A program made the position numbers and the translations under genes. Below the pieces are notes generated by a model. That model was given only the letters and a program-made list of their open reading frames with translations, ran no database searches and was not told the DNA's origin. Shown here piece after piece: positions 29,316-39,104 of a stretch of DNA of 64,000 bases; within the stretch, counting starts at the first letter, position 1; the number at the start of each line of letters is the position of its first letter. Source of the DNA: Pirellulaceae bacterium (GTDB taxonomy: Bacteria > Planctomycetota > Planctomycetia > Pirellulales > Pirellulaceae); contig JADYZV010000080.1 of assembly GCA_020852965.1 (NCBI GenBank), positions 28,717 through 92,716 on the forward strand. The letters are read 5' to 3'.

Positions 29316-30404
29316 CTACTCCTTCAAAATCGCGGACTCGGGGAATTCGGCCAACATGATGGTGGTCCGCGCGTTGGTGGTATACAGCACAAGAATCCTA
29401 CCGTCGCTCACTTGAATCATATAGGGATAGGCAAATGTGTTGTCCCCGCCGCCTATGTTGCGTCGATGCGGAAAGGTCTTCGCCTGGTCAGTCGAGATGG
29501 CGATCGACAAAGGCGTACGTTCGTACATGTGGTCGTTATAAACCAGCACGATGTGGCCGTTTTGCAGCTTCTCGACATCGACTGCCGAGTTTGGGTTTCG
29601 GAAATCGGTATCGCTGGCATCGCTCCAGTTGAAACCGCCATCGTGCGATTCAGCGCGTTGGATATAGCCACTGCTCTCTGGGCCATACCCTCCGCCGCGA
29701 CGCATGAAGCACACCAAATGCTTGTCGGTCAACTGCACGACTTGAGCCTGCAGATTGCCAAGCGGCGAATGGATGCGATTGGTCGGTGTCCACTTTTGAG
29801 TCGCTGGGTCGAACCGCAGGAAGTAGCTGGTGGTGTCGCTTCCCATCTTTTCACGATCGTTGCCCGTTTCATGATACATGGGTAGCAAGTAGTTGCCATC
29901 GTTGAGCACGATGGGCTTGCCACGCACCATGCTACCTCGCTCGTCGCTGAGCACAAAGGAATCGGACCAAGTCGCTGCACCATCTTTTGAGATCTTGGCT
30001 TTGACGCGCGCATCGGACCAGGTGTCTCCATCGAGGTTGACGTAGAACAGCCACACCAGTCCATCGGGGGCTTGCCAGACAACCGGATTCCCATCGCTTT
30101 GAAACGGCGTGTCGGCAATGACTGCGGGTGGAGTCCAAGTGGTCTCGCCCACCGCTCGGCGCGATCCGTAGACTGCCGTATCGGTACTGTACTCGCCCGA
30201 GCCACCGTAATAAGCGATGTACCAGTCTCCATTGGCCAACTCGGTAATCGAAGCTGGATGTTTGTATAGTCCAGGATGTTCGCTTCCAAAAACGCGGTGC
30301 GTCTCGACATTGCGTTTCAGTCGCTCACGCATATCCTGACCGGCCAGTGGGTTGAGATTCGCACTCCAGCTAACGATTAACACAAAAATACAAAGTCGGT
30401 TCAT
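29316..30404 (-). CDS. Secreted sialidase-like (BNR repeat) protein
   Basis: 362 residues with a signal peptide (MNRLCIFVLIVSWSANLNPLAGQ). Asp-box repeats of the S-x-D-x-G-x-x-W kind recur: SKDGAATWSD, SHDGGFNWSD and the weaker STDQAKTF. They mark a six-bladed beta-propeller of the sialidase superfamily. SITELANGDWYIAYYGGSGEY near the N-terminus fits the first blade. It may hydrolyse a glycan or merely bind one; the family has many non-sialidase members in planctomycetes. It stands alone; a family P repeat lies just upstream. Confidence 0.8.
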   Translation of the reverse strand: MNRLCIFVLIVSWSANLNPLAGQDMRERLKRNVETHRVFGSEHPGLYKHPASITELANGDWYIAYYGGSGEYSTDTAVYGSRRAVGETTWTPPAVIADTPFQSDGNPVVWQAPDGLVWLFYVNLDGDTWSDARVKAKISKDGAATWSDSFVLSDERGSMVRGKPIVLNDGNYLLPMYHETGNDREKMGSDTTSYFLRFDPATQKWTPTNRIHSPLGNLQAQVVQLTDKHLVCFMRRGGGYGPESSGYIQRAESHDGGFNWSDASDTDFRNPNSAVDVEKLQNGHIVLVYNDHMYERTPLSIAISTDQAKTFPHRRNIGGGDNTFAYPYMIQVSDGRILVLYTTNARTTIMLAEFPESAILKE

Positions 30405-30436
30405 CTTGAGTCATTCCAGTTCATAAGAGTTTGATG

Positions 30437-30497
30437 GTGATGAATGAGGTTACGAGTCCCCGACACGCAAAAGGGCTCGTAACCCCGTCCATTACCA
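30437..30497. repeat. Palindromic repeat family P, copy 5 (short loop)
   Basis: ATGAATGAGGTTACGAGTCC and GGGCTCGTAACCCCGTCCAT with only a 13-base loop, the shortest in the window. It lies between two minus-strand genes. Confidence 0.8.
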
Positions 30498-30526
30498 GTA
30501 GGCATGTTGACTAGTAGGCATTTCAT

Positions 30527-31090
30527 TTACACAGTTTTTGTCGAGGGCTGGAGCGAAAAGGTCGACTCGGTTTTGACGAGTGCCAGATCGTCGGGAAAAG
30601 TGTGGATGGCTTGGACTCGTAGGCTCTTGAGTCGACTATCGACATGAATGAAGCTCAGCCCACCAATGGCAATGCGCCCACTGGAGTCGAAGACCTGAAT
30701 CAGCTCGTGATCCTGGGCGGTATCGCCGAGCTGAGTTTGGATCATCCAAAACATCTCTGACGGGACGCGCTCGAGCTGGTAGGAGTACCTGTACGTCACG
30801 CCTGGACGAACCTCGATGGTGTCACTCCCTGCATCGCGGAGTGGCACGGCCAGCAAACGCCGGCTCAGCGGCACCGGCTGATGCATCGACGCCGCGACTT
30901 CGGTCAAGGTAGTGCCATCGGCAGTCCAACTGATGACATGTCCATCGGCCGTAATGTGTAAGCGAGCGCGATAATGCTCACGCTCGATCAAATTCGATTT
31001 GTAGATTTGAAACAGCTCGGGATGCACCGAGCGGCCCAATAACTGGAACGTCAACTGAGCCACTTTGGGCCGCACGGTTGAAATGTCCAT
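30527..31090 (-). CDS. DUF2617 family protein
   Basis: 187 residues from ATG 31090; a longer frame begins at 31186 but its first 32 residues are not family-like. The opening STVRPKVAQLTFQLLGRSVHPELF, the central GHVISWTADGTTLTEV and the ending IHTFPDDLALVKTESTF match DUF2617 proteins as I remember them from planctomycetes and actinobacteria. There is no signal peptide, and no catalytic motif is evident. Function unknown. It is divergent from glgA. Confidence 0.7.
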   Translation of the reverse strand: MDISTVRPKVAQLTFQLLGRSVHPELFQIYKSNLIEREHYRARLHITADGHVISWTADGTTLTEVAASMHQPVPLSRRLLAVPLRDAGSDTIEVRPGVTYRYSYQLERVPSEMFWMIQTQLGDTAQDHELIQVFDSSGRIAIGGLSFIHVDSRLKSLRVQAIHTFPDDLALVKTESTFSLQPSTKTV

Positions 31091-31506
31091 CGCCGAGTAT
31101 CCTAATCTAGTTCTTCGTAAGAAATTAATTCTGGTCCATTTTGACTCGATTGCGTTGGCTCGCAATTTAAGGGCCGCAGCCAACAAGTTTTGGCTACGGT
31201 GGAATCAATCCGCCCTTGATTATAAGCAGCGGTGGGAATCTATACCAATATCAACACCTGCAACCTTCCTAATGACTTTAGTCATCACTCGGATCGCATG
31301 GCATTCGCTCAACAACTTTTCAAGTTTAGTCTACGCTACGCGCTGCAATTAGGTGCAAAGAGTGTTAAATTGCGCTGCAGCGTGTCCTGCGCCATGCTAG
31401 CGGGCATTGCCATATAGGAGAACATGGTGGCTCCCCACGGGCAAGGCTGCCTTGACAATACGGAGATCAAACAGTACCGCTCTCGCGCCCTTTACTCACG
31501 TCCCAT
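31091..31506. other. Divergent spacer between the DUF2617 gene and glgA
   Basis: About 400 bases without a convincing gene. It should hold promoters for both flanking genes. No operator, riboswitch or clear hexamer pair was recognised. Confidence 0.4.
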
Positions 31507-33015
31507 TTGAAGCCGACATCTGTGAACTCCTATCACGTTGCCACCATTTCAAGCGAAATGATTCCATTGGCCAAGACCGGCGGACTGGGGGATGTCTGTG
31601 GATCGCTCCCCGTCGCGCTCGAACAATGTGGTTGCCGATGCAGCGCTTTCTTACCCGCCTATCGCAGTGTCATGCGCAGCGGGCTGCGTATTGAACCGAC
31701 GCCACACACCTTCACGATTCCTATCGGTGGGCGACATGTTGCCTGTCGTATCTTGCATACGCAGTTGCCCAATAGCTCGGTCGACGTGTACCTCATCGAT
31801 CAACCGCAATACTATGATCGCGACGGATTGTACCATGATCGCCATGGTGAGTATCGCGACAACTGCGAGCGGTTCAGCTTTTTTTGCCGCGCCGTGATTC
31901 AGGCCATTGAACAGCTCAACCTAGACGTCGACATCATCCACTGCCACGATTGGCAGGCTGGCTTGGTACCCGCTTACGTAGAAACCAAGCTTGGCGGTTT
32001 TCGTTGGATGGATCGGGTACGCTCGGTTATGACCATCCACAATTTGGCTTATCAAGGTCGCTTCTGGCATGTGGACATGCCATTGACGGGGCTCGATTGG
32101 CAGTACTTTAATTTTCACCAGATGGAGTTTCATGGCGAGCTGAATCTGATGAAGACGGGGATCGCCTTTGCCAATACGGTCACTACGGTCAGCCCGACCT
32201 ATGCAAGAGAAATCACGCTCCCCGAATTCGGCTGTGGGCTGGAAGCAAGCCTGAAAGCACGCGGCGATCAATTGGTAGGTATCGTCAATGGTGTGGACTA
32301 TGCCCAGTGGAACCCTAAAACAGATCAGCACTTGCCAGCCAATTATTCAGTCGACGATTGGCAAGTGGGCAAGGCCCAATGCAAACATGCATTGCAACAA
32401 GAGTTGGGACTTGAAGTTGATCCCGCTTTGCCGCTGATCGGTATCGTTAGTCGCTTGGCCGATCAGAAGGGCTGGGATTTGATCATTCCCCTGCTGGAGC
32501 ATTGGGTCACCAGTCGCGATGTGCAGTGGGCCATTCTGGGGACGGGAGCTCCCCATTACGAAGCTCAGCTCAGGCAGTTGGCCCAACAGGCACCGCATCG
32601 CTTGGCACTGCGGCTGGAATTCTCCGAGCAGGCTGCGCATCGAATCGAAGCGGCTTGCGACATGTTTCTGATGCCCAGCCGCTACGAACCGTGTGGCCTG
32701 AATCAATTGTATAGTCTCAAGTATGGTTCGGTGCCGGTGGTGCATACCACCGGAGGACTCGCCGATACCGTCCGCGACGCCAGCCCAGCTAATCTGTTGA
32801 ACAAGTCGGCTACCGGTTTTCGCTTCGACGACTATTCGTTAGTCGGGCTCGAACGCGCTGTCAATAAGGCGGTCGATTCCTACCTACACAACCAACCTCA
32901 GTGGGCTCAAATTGTTGAAACGGGAATGCGCGATGACTGGTCTTGGGAACAAAGTGCAAAGCGCTACATGGAAATCTTCGACCGCACTCTCCACAGAGAA
33001 TATTCCTCAGGATGA
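31507..33015 (+). CDS. glgA: Glycogen synthase (ADP-glucose type)
   Basis: 502 residues of GT5 family; extends alpha-1,4-glucan from ADP-glucose. AKTGGLGDVCGSLP at about 21-34 is the K-x-GG-L nucleotide-sugar loop; DIIHCHDWQAGLVP, TIHNLAYQG, GIVNGVDYAQWNP and PSRYEPCGLNQLY (the E-x7-E retaining GT-B motif region) are all present. The start is uncertain: no ATG fits, so TTG 31507 or GTG 31522 is used; ATG 31558 would remove the first strand of the fold. The next gene begins 1 base after its stop, so they form an operon that joins glycogen synthesis to sugar-nucleotide metabolism. Confidence 0.92.
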   Translation: MKPTSVNSYHVATISSEMIPLAKTGGLGDVCGSLPVALEQCGCRCSAFLPAYRSVMRSGLRIEPTPHTFTIPIGGRHVACRILHTQLPNSSVDVYLIDQPQYYDRDGLYHDRHGEYRDNCERFSFFCRAVIQAIEQLNLDVDIIHCHDWQAGLVPAYVETKLGGFRWMDRVRSVMTIHNLAYQGRFWHVDMPLTGLDWQYFNFHQMEFHGELNLMKTGIAFANTVTTVSPTYAREITLPEFGCGLEASLKARGDQLVGIVNGVDYAQWNPKTDQHLPANYSVDDWQVGKAQCKHALQQELGLEVDPALPLIGIVSRLADQKGWDLIIPLLEHWVTSRDVQWAILGTGAPHYEAQLRQLAQQAPHRLALRLEFSEQAAHRIEAACDMFLMPSRYEPCGLNQLYSLKYGSVPVVHTTGGLADTVRDASPANLLNKSATGFRFDDYSLVGLERAVNKAVDSYLHNQPQWAQIVETGMRDDWSWEQSAKRYMEIFDRTLHREYSSG

Positions 33016-33016
33016 A

Positions 33017-34135
33017 ATGCAGAGCCCCATAATGGCCCAACAACGTGAAGACTCGACCAGCAGCGAGATGCGCCACGATTGGTTAGCCGATCGCTGGGTT
33101 ATCATGGCTCCGCAACGCAGTGCTCGCCCCAACGACTACGTGATCGGACCGACGCGCGAGTTGGACAATGCGAATTGCCCGTTTTGTGTCGGACACGAAG
33201 ATTGCACGCCTGCGGCCGTTGCCACCTACAAACATGCCTGCCACCACGGCTCGAGCCAAGCCAATCATCAAGCTAGTTGCCTCGATCTCTGGAGCGTGCG
33301 CGTTGTTCCCAATAAATTTCCGGCGGTCAATTCCAATCGAAAGAGCCTCGTCGAATCAGCCAGCTTCCCTGTGCCAGTGGAAACTGCCGAAAGCCACGCT
33401 TCAGCCATCGATTTGTTTCAACGCCGCGATTTGACCGGTGGACATGAAGTCATTATTGAAAGCCCCCAGCATTTACACAGTATCTCGCAGTTGAATCGAG
33501 AGTCGGCCAGGCTAGTCTTCACCGCCTATCGTGATCGCCTGCGACACTGGCTCGACGCTCGGGGCTTGGCTTATGGCGTCGTCTTCAAAAACGTAGGACT
33601 CGATGCGGGGGCCTCACTGGTTCACACCCATTCGCAGTTGATCGCGACCGACATTCTGCCAGCCGATATCGCCCGAGCGACGGAACGAATGGAACTCTTC
33701 GAGAACAAAGAATCGGCTTGCCTGTTCTGTCGCATGGCCGAAGATGAGCTCGATCACATGGTGCGAATCGTCGAGCAGACGCCCAATTTTATTGCGTTTT
33801 GTCCCTTCGCTAGCCGCTTTCCGTCGATGGTAACCATTCTACCTACCAACCATCAGCCGCGATTTCAGACCTTGAGCGAGTCCGAATTGGAACAGCTCTC
33901 ATGGCTTACTCACCGCATGGTTCGACGAATCGAACACTGCTACCCCGACGCGGCCTATAACTTTATCATTCACACCGCGCCCAATCGCTTGCACCGTCCA
34001 GACAGTTTCCACTGGCGCATCGAGCTCTTCCCACGCATAACCAAAGTTGCCGGCTTCGAGTGGGGAAGTGATTGTTACATCAACCCATTGGCCCCTGAAA
34101 CAGCCGCCGCCGCCCTCCGCGCCGCCGGCGTGTAA
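33017..34135 (+). CDS. galT: GalT-like hexose-1-phosphate uridylyltransferase (HIT superfamily)
   Basis: 372 residues from ATG 33017, one base after the glgA stop, with CAGGA just upstream, so translation is probably coupled. The zinc-site CPFC and a second CLFC are present, as is SLVHTHSQLIA, an H-x-H-x-Q active site equivalent to the HPHGQ of GalT whose His forms the uridylyl adduct. LWSVRVVPNKFPAV and the C-terminal FHWRIELFPR also match GalT-like proteins. The classic enzyme swaps UMP between glucose-1-phosphate and galactose-1-phosphate; pairing with glgA suggests a glucose-1-phosphate supply role, possibly with ADP, as in ADP-glucose phosphorylase relatives. Exact substrate is uncertain. 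Confidence 0.75.
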   Translation: MQSPIMAQQREDSTSSEMRHDWLADRWVIMAPQRSARPNDYVIGPTRELDNANCPFCVGHEDCTPAAVATYKHACHHGSSQANHQASCLDLWSVRVVPNKFPAVNSNRKSLVESASFPVPVETAESHASAIDLFQRRDLTGGHEVIIESPQHLHSISQLNRESARLVFTAYRDRLRHWLDARGLAYGVVFKNVGLDAGASLVHTHSQLIATDILPADIARATERMELFENKESACLFCRMAEDELDHMVRIVEQTPNFIAFCPFASRFPSMVTILPTNHQPRFQTLSESELEQLSWLTHRMVRRIEHCYPDAAYNFIIHTAPNRLHRPDSFHWRIELFPRITKVAGFEWGSDCYINPLAPETAAAALRAAGV

Positions 34136-34324
34136 AGGGAGTGAATGCCTGGCGAATTAGAGGGGGCCGCCTCTTTTCTGTCAAAGAGGCCTGACCTTTA
34201 ATTCCGCGTTCGAGTCAGCGGCGTGTGGGCACCGTAAAGTTTGGCTCAACATCAACTCTAGCGCATTGGGACGCCGGTATTCCTTGGGATGTGGAAACGT
34301 GGCACCATGATAACTTGCTTCGGT

Positions 34325-34361
34325 CTGCCGTAACTCGCGGTACTCGTTACGAGCCTACTCC
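34325..34361. repeat. Solo end of the 233-bp MITE-like element
   Basis: CTGCCGTAACTCGCGGTACT then CGTTACGAGCCTACTCC, nearly identical to the right terminal repeat at 6735-6767. No partner end is found within 300 bases, so it is an isolated or decayed end. Confidence 0.65.
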
Positions 34362-34374
34362 GGGGTAATCAGGT

Positions 34375-35805
34375 TCACTGACTAAAGAAAAATCGCGTCA
34401 AGTGATAGAATACGGGGGCCGCAAAGCAGAGTGTGTCGATGCGGTCGAGCACGCCGGCGTGTCCCATCACGAGCGATCCATAGTCGTTGACACCTCGATC
34501 GCGTTTGATGGCACTCATGGTCATGCCTCCGAACATGCCCATGACGCCAATAACCATCGACATGCAGGCTGCTTCCCAAAAAGAAAAGGGAGTTACCCAG
34601 TATAGAGCCGCGCCGATCAGTCCTGTCGACAGCGTGCCGCCAGCAAAACCTTCCCAGGTGCGACTGCTACTGACTTCTGCGGCGATGATGCGCCTGCCGA
34701 CCAAATGCCCCCAGGTCCACTGCAGAATATCGGAAAGCTGCGAAATCAAGATGAAAAAGAAGAGCAAGCCGGCAGGGCTGCCGGTCCAGGGCAAGCCCGA
34801 ATTGCTACATAAATGCAAGTTGACCAGCGCAGCCGCGTAGCTAAGCGAATAAACACAGATCAACAACCCAATAGTAATCTGCGCCGATCGCTCCAAAAAA
34901 CGCTTGTGATCTCCCGACAACGCGATGCGGGCTGGCACCAGCAGCGATGCGTAGACCGGAATCATAATACTGTACAGTCCGTAGAAGTCGATCGATCGAC
35001 CATTGGGCCAATACATCCCATGGTGCTCCAAGCCGATCAACACGTACTGCAAGGGAGTGATCACAATCAATGCCCAAAACAACGCGCGATGATCGCCACG
35101 ACGCGTGGGTGCCATGGTGATAAACTCACGCAACGCCCAAAACGACACAAATGCAAAAAGTACAATGGTGCCCATCGGCTGTAGCAACAGTCCAAATACC
35201 AAAATCGCGCACATCAGCCACCACGAGTTCAAACGCTGGCGAAAACGCTGCACCAATGCAGGATTTAACGATTCGGTCGGCTGCCGCCGCAAATACTGCC
35301 CGACCAGCGAGGCAATCCCCAGCGTGACCAGCACGACTCCTAAGAGTACCTTGGTCTGCGTATCGAGCCATTCTGGGTCGAGCCCATCGACGCTGCCCGC
35401 TGCGGCTCTCGCTACTGCAGTAGTTCCCGTTTCCACCTGTGGTTCGTCGACCGTCTGTGACAGATTGGCTTTTCCATCAGCAGCCGGTATTGGCGAAGTG
35501 GCTGCTGCCGGTTCACGATCGGCTGCAGTGGCCTGTGGAGCATCGACGCCCGTCGAAGCCTCAGCCGCAGTTGCTTTGGCTGGCTCGATTCGAGCGACTC
35601 GCTGCGGACTTGGTGGTCGTTCCGTGTTGTCAATACTAGACTGCGAATGCACTGGCCCAGCCTGCGAGCCTGCCTGCGGATCGACCTGCGGACCAATCGC
35701 AGCGTAGGCTGTCAGCGTCCCGAGCCCCTGCTGAAACAGCAGCGGAGCGCCGCTGACGACGACAGCCAATATCGCAATTCGCATCTGGTAAAAAAAAGAA
35801 TTCAA
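34375..35805 (-). CDS. cdsA: Phosphatidate cytidylyltransferase with long N-terminal extension
   Basis: 476 residues. The C-terminal 300 residues are a multi-pass CdsA: the signature AIKRDRGVNDYGSLVMGHAGVLDRIDTL near the end contains the conserved Lys-Arg, Asp, Gly-His-x-Gly and DRxD elements. It makes CDP-diacylglycerol from phosphatidate and CTP. CdsA is usually about 270-310 residues; here the first about 150 form a signal-like hydrophobic segment followed by an Ala/Pro/Thr/Ser/Gln-rich low-complexity stretch that would lie outside the membrane. SRTWEGFAGG is also a typical CdsA string. The gene is alone. Confidence 0.88.
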   Translation of the reverse strand: MNSFFYQMRIAILAVVVSGAPLLFQQGLGTLTAYAAIGPQVDPQAGSQAGPVHSQSSIDNTERPPSPQRVARIEPAKATAAEASTGVDAPQATAADREPAAATSPIPAADGKANLSQTVDEPQVETGTTAVARAAAGSVDGLDPEWLDTQTKVLLGVVLVTLGIASLVGQYLRRQPTESLNPALVQRFRQRLNSWWLMCAILVFGLLLQPMGTIVLFAFVSFWALREFITMAPTRRGDHRALFWALIVITPLQYVLIGLEHHGMYWPNGRSIDFYGLYSIMIPVYASLLVPARIALSGDHKRFLERSAQITIGLLICVYSLSYAAALVNLHLCSNSGLPWTGSPAGLLFFFILISQLSDILQWTWGHLVGRRIIAAEVSSSRTWEGFAGGTLSTGLIGAALYWVTPFSFWEAACMSMVIGVMGMFGGMTMSAIKRDRGVNDYGSLVMGHAGVLDRIDTLCFAAPVFYHLTRFFFSQ

Positions 35806-36175
35806 TCTAAGTCCGCTTCCAGTTGATTTTCAAACACATATCGCAATTCAACATGGTTCCAAGTAGCTGGCACAGGGACTGTGCATGCTACTTTGGAATT
35901 GTAGCCTAGTTGACGATGCGGTCATCAGGGGAGGATGGTTTGTGCGGCGATACTTGGGACACAGTGAGGAAAAGCAAGATAAAAAGAATTACAAGAATGG
36001 GGAAGTGCATGCCGACGGCGGAGCGTCGGGCCACATTTAAGAGGAATTGAAGAAACGGTCCATCTGGCTTAGATTCACTTGGCGGTGATCTACAGGATCG
36101 ATCTACAAGTCCCATAAGCGACTCCAACATGGGAAACTCGGCAAGCCTGCCACTCCATAAAGATGCTCCATAAAG
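35806..36175. other. Spacer with a 41-bp-repeat relative and a 13-bp duplication
   Basis: Positions 36013-36037 are the reverse complement of the core of the 41-bp tandem repeat at 4725. Positions 36156-36181 are two tandem copies of CATAAAGATGCTC; the polA ATG lies in the second copy, and the first provides a decoy ATG 13 bases upstream in another frame. A 34-residue hydrophobic frame at 35906-36010 (minus) has no ribosome-binding site. Confidence 0.6.
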
Positions 36176-38950
36176 ATGCTCAATAAACTTATACTGCTCG
36201 ATGGCATGGCCTTGACCTATCGCGCCCATTTCGCCTTAGTTCGCAGCCCGCGCATGACCTCCGGTGGTATCTGCACCTCGGCCGTGTTTGGCGTAATGAA
36301 CACGTTGATGGATATCCTCAAACGAGAATCTCCTACCCATATTGCAGTAGCCTTCGATACGCGGGAGCCGACTGCGCGGCATGATATTTTCCCACAGTAC
36401 AAAGCTCAACGCGACGCGATGCCCGAGGATATCGCCGCGCAGCTCCCCTACATCGATCGGCTGTTCGACGCTTTCAACATCCCTTCCATTCGTCTACCGG
36501 GCTACGAAGCGGACGACATCATCGGCACGCTGGCTCGCCAAGCTGCCGCCGAAGGGTTCCAAGTATTGATGGTCACGCCAGACAAGGACTATGATCAGCT
36601 AGTCGGCGAGCACATTTTTGTCATGAAACCGGGACGCCAAGGGAGCGAAGTCGAGATTCTGGGCGTTCCCGAGGTCTTGGCAAAGTGGGAAGTAGAGCGA
36701 ATTGAGCAGGTAATCGACGTACTGGGGATGATGGGGGATGCCAGCGATAATATCCCGGGCATTCCCGGCATCGGCCCCAAGACGGCTCAGAAACTGATCG
36801 CGCAGTACGGATCGCTCGAACAACTGTTGGAACGCAGCCACGAACTCAAAGGCAAACAGCGCGAACGCGTCGAGCAGTTTGCGGATCAAGCGCGGCTCTC
36901 GAAACAGCTCGTCACCATTCAGCTCGATGTCCCGCACACGACCGACGTCTACGCCCTGGGTGTCAAACCGACCGACGATGCCAAGCTCAAAGCGCTACTC
37001 AGTGAGCTAGAGTTTGACACGATCGGCAAACGATTGTTCGGCAAGACCTTCTCATCGGCGCAAAACCGGGCGACTGTGGTGCGCGAGAAACGCGAGCAAG
37101 AGATTCAGGCGTCACTATTCGATGGCCTCTCTGATGAATTGACCCTTTCGGACGTCAAGCACGATTACCACGTTGTCCGCACAGCCGACGAGCGACAAGC
37201 GTTGCTGCGAAAGCTCGCAGCACAACGTGAAATCTGTTTTGACACCGAGACCACGGGGCTTGATCCGCGCACTGCGCTTCCGCTTGGGATCGCCTTTTGC
37301 TTTGAAACGCACGAGGCCTACTACGTCGCCTGTCCCCAGGAGCCGGGGCAAGCGCAAGCTGTACTCGATGAGTTCCGACCGATCTTCGAGAATCCTCAGA
37401 TCGCGAAAATGGGGCACAATCTCAAGTACGATTTATCGTTGCTCAAGTGGCATGGCATCGAAGTGCGTGGAACATTGTTCGACACCATGCTTGCGCATTC
37501 GATGAAAGAGCCTGAAATGCGTCATGGCCTCGACTACCTTTCGAAGCTCTATCTCAATTATAATCCAATTTCGATCACAGATCTCATTGGCGAGCGCGGC
37601 CCGAATCAGAAGAACATGCGTGACGTCCCTGTAGAAACGGTTGCCGAGTACGCGGGCGAAGATGCCGATGTGACTTGGCAAGTCGCTCAAGTGCTGCGCC
37701 CCGACATCGAAAAACAGGGCGTAAGCCAAGTTTGTTACGAGGTCGAATGCCCGTTGGTGCCCGTATTGGTCGACATGGAGTATGAAGGGATTCGACTCGA
37801 TATCGAAGCCTTGGCCAACTTCTCTCAGAAGCTAGTCCCAGAGATCGCTGAACTGCAACAACGTATTTACGATGCCGCCGGGCGCGAGTTCAATATCGAC
37901 TCCCCCAAACAGCTCGGCGTGGTTCTGTATGATGAATTGCAGCTCGAAAACAACCCCAAAAAGACCGCCACCGGCCAATACACAACGCGTGAATCGGAGC
38001 TGGTTCGGCTAGCCAGCCGTCATCCGATCGTGGCCGATATCCTCGAATATCGCAACGCTGTGAAACTCAAGAGCGTCTACGTCGATCAACTTCCCACCGC
38101 AGTTAATCCGCAGACGGGTAAACTGCACACCCACTACAGTCAGACGTGGACGGCTACGGGTCGCATGCAGTCGGACAATCCAAATCTACAAACCATTCCC
38201 GTTCGCAAAGAGCGTGGACGTGAAATCCGTGCCGCTTTCGTCCCACGCAATGAGGACTATCTGCTGCTGTCAGCCGACTATTCACAGATCGAGCTCCGCG
38301 TCATGGCCGACTTGAGTGGTGATGAAGCCATGATCGACGCCTTTGAGCGCAACCTCGATATTCATACTCTCACAGCGGCCAAGGTCTACAAGGTCGACGT
38401 AGAGGTAGTCACGCGCGAGATGCGCGACAAAGCCAAAACGGTCAACTTTGGGATTATTTATGGCATTTCTGCTTTCGGTCTTCAGCAAAGGTTGAATATT
38501 CCGCGAGCCGAAGCGCAGATGTTGATTGAAAACTATTTTGAAAAATATCCACAAGTGCGAACCTACATCGACAACACCATAGCCTTTGCCCGCGAGCACG
38601 GCTACGTACAAACGCAGACCGGGCGACGACGCTACTTGCGCGATATCAATTCACGCAGCCGAGCGGTCGCCAGCGTGGCCGAGCGACTGGCGATGAACAG
38701 CCCCATTCAAGGGACCGCAGCCGATATTCTCAAGCTGGCCATGATTCGCGTGCACAACGCGCTGCGCGCCGGCAATTTTCAAACCAAGATGCTACTTACG
38801 GTCCACGATGAAATCGTCTTTGATTTGTATAAATCGGAACAGGAAACGGTCGTTCCCGCTATTCGCGACGCCATGCAGTCAGCCCTCGCCATGCGCGTCC
38901 CGCTGCAAGTCGAAACTGGAATTGGAAAGAATTGGCTAGAAGCACATTAA
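36176..38950 (+). CDS. polA: DNA polymerase I
   Basis: 924 residues with all three parts. About 1-300 is the 5'-3' exonuclease (GYEADDIIGTLA, GIPGIGPKTA helix-hairpin-helix). About 330-500 is the proofreading 3'-5' exonuclease, apparently active because the DxE of FDTETTGLD and the later YAGEDADVTW Asp are kept. About 540-924 is the polymerase with motif A LLLSADYSQIELRV, the O helix RDKAKTVNFGIIYG and motif C LTVHDEIVFD. It removes primers and fills gaps in replication and repair. It is monocistronic and convergent with the ABC operon. No clear ribosome-binding site precedes the ATG. Confidence 0.96.
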   Translation: MLNKLILLDGMALTYRAHFALVRSPRMTSGGICTSAVFGVMNTLMDILKRESPTHIAVAFDTREPTARHDIFPQYKAQRDAMPEDIAAQLPYIDRLFDAFNIPSIRLPGYEADDIIGTLARQAAAEGFQVLMVTPDKDYDQLVGEHIFVMKPGRQGSEVEILGVPEVLAKWEVERIEQVIDVLGMMGDASDNIPGIPGIGPKTAQKLIAQYGSLEQLLERSHELKGKQRERVEQFADQARLSKQLVTIQLDVPHTTDVYALGVKPTDDAKLKALLSELEFDTIGKRLFGKTFSSAQNRATVVREKREQEIQASLFDGLSDELTLSDVKHDYHVVRTADERQALLRKLAAQREICFDTETTGLDPRTALPLGIAFCFETHEAYYVACPQEPGQAQAVLDEFRPIFENPQIAKMGHNLKYDLSLLKWHGIEVRGTLFDTMLAHSMKEPEMRHGLDYLSKLYLNYNPISITDLIGERGPNQKNMRDVPVETVAEYAGEDADVTWQVAQVLRPDIEKQGVSQVCYEVECPLVPVLVDMEYEGIRLDIEALANFSQKLVPEIAELQQRIYDAAGREFNIDSPKQLGVVLYDELQLENNPKKTATGQYTTRESELVRLASRHPIVADILEYRNAVKLKSVYVDQLPTAVNPQTGKLHTHYSQTWTATGRMQSDNPNLQTIPVRKERGREIRAAFVPRNEDYLLLSADYSQIELRVMADLSGDEAMIDAFERNLDIHTLTAAKVYKVDVEVVTREMRDKAKTVNFGIIYGISAFGLQQRLNIPRAEAQMLIENYFEKYPQVRTYIDNTIAFAREHGYVQTQTGRRRYLRDINSRSRAVASVAERLAMNSPIQGTAADILKLAMIRVHNALRAGNFQTKMLLTVHDEIVFDLYKSEQETVVPAIRDAMQSALAMRVPLQVETGIGKNWLEAH

Positions 38951-39056
38951 AATCCGCAAGCACACAATTCAGGCGTGCACTCGTGATGCCGCCATCCGGC
39001 AGATGCTTGCTCATTCCCGATGACTCGCAGCCTGCGCGCTCGACGGTCATGTGAGC

Positions 39057-39104
39057 ATCGAGCCGTTGCCGCCTCATGCCAGTGTTTTTTGGAAACGGCT
39101 CGAT
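39057..39104. terminator. Long-stem hairpin at the 3' end of the ABC operon
   Basis: ATCGAGCCGTT and AACGGCTCGAT, 11-bp perfect stem with a 26-base loop, overlapping the last codons of the minus-strand permease. No T run follows, so termination is uncertain. Confidence 0.35.

Noticed and set aside
35906..36010. 34-residue hydrophobic mini-protein on the minus strand
   Set aside because: Its start lies within a dispersed repeat copy with no ribosome-binding site; a chance hydrophobic frame is more likely.
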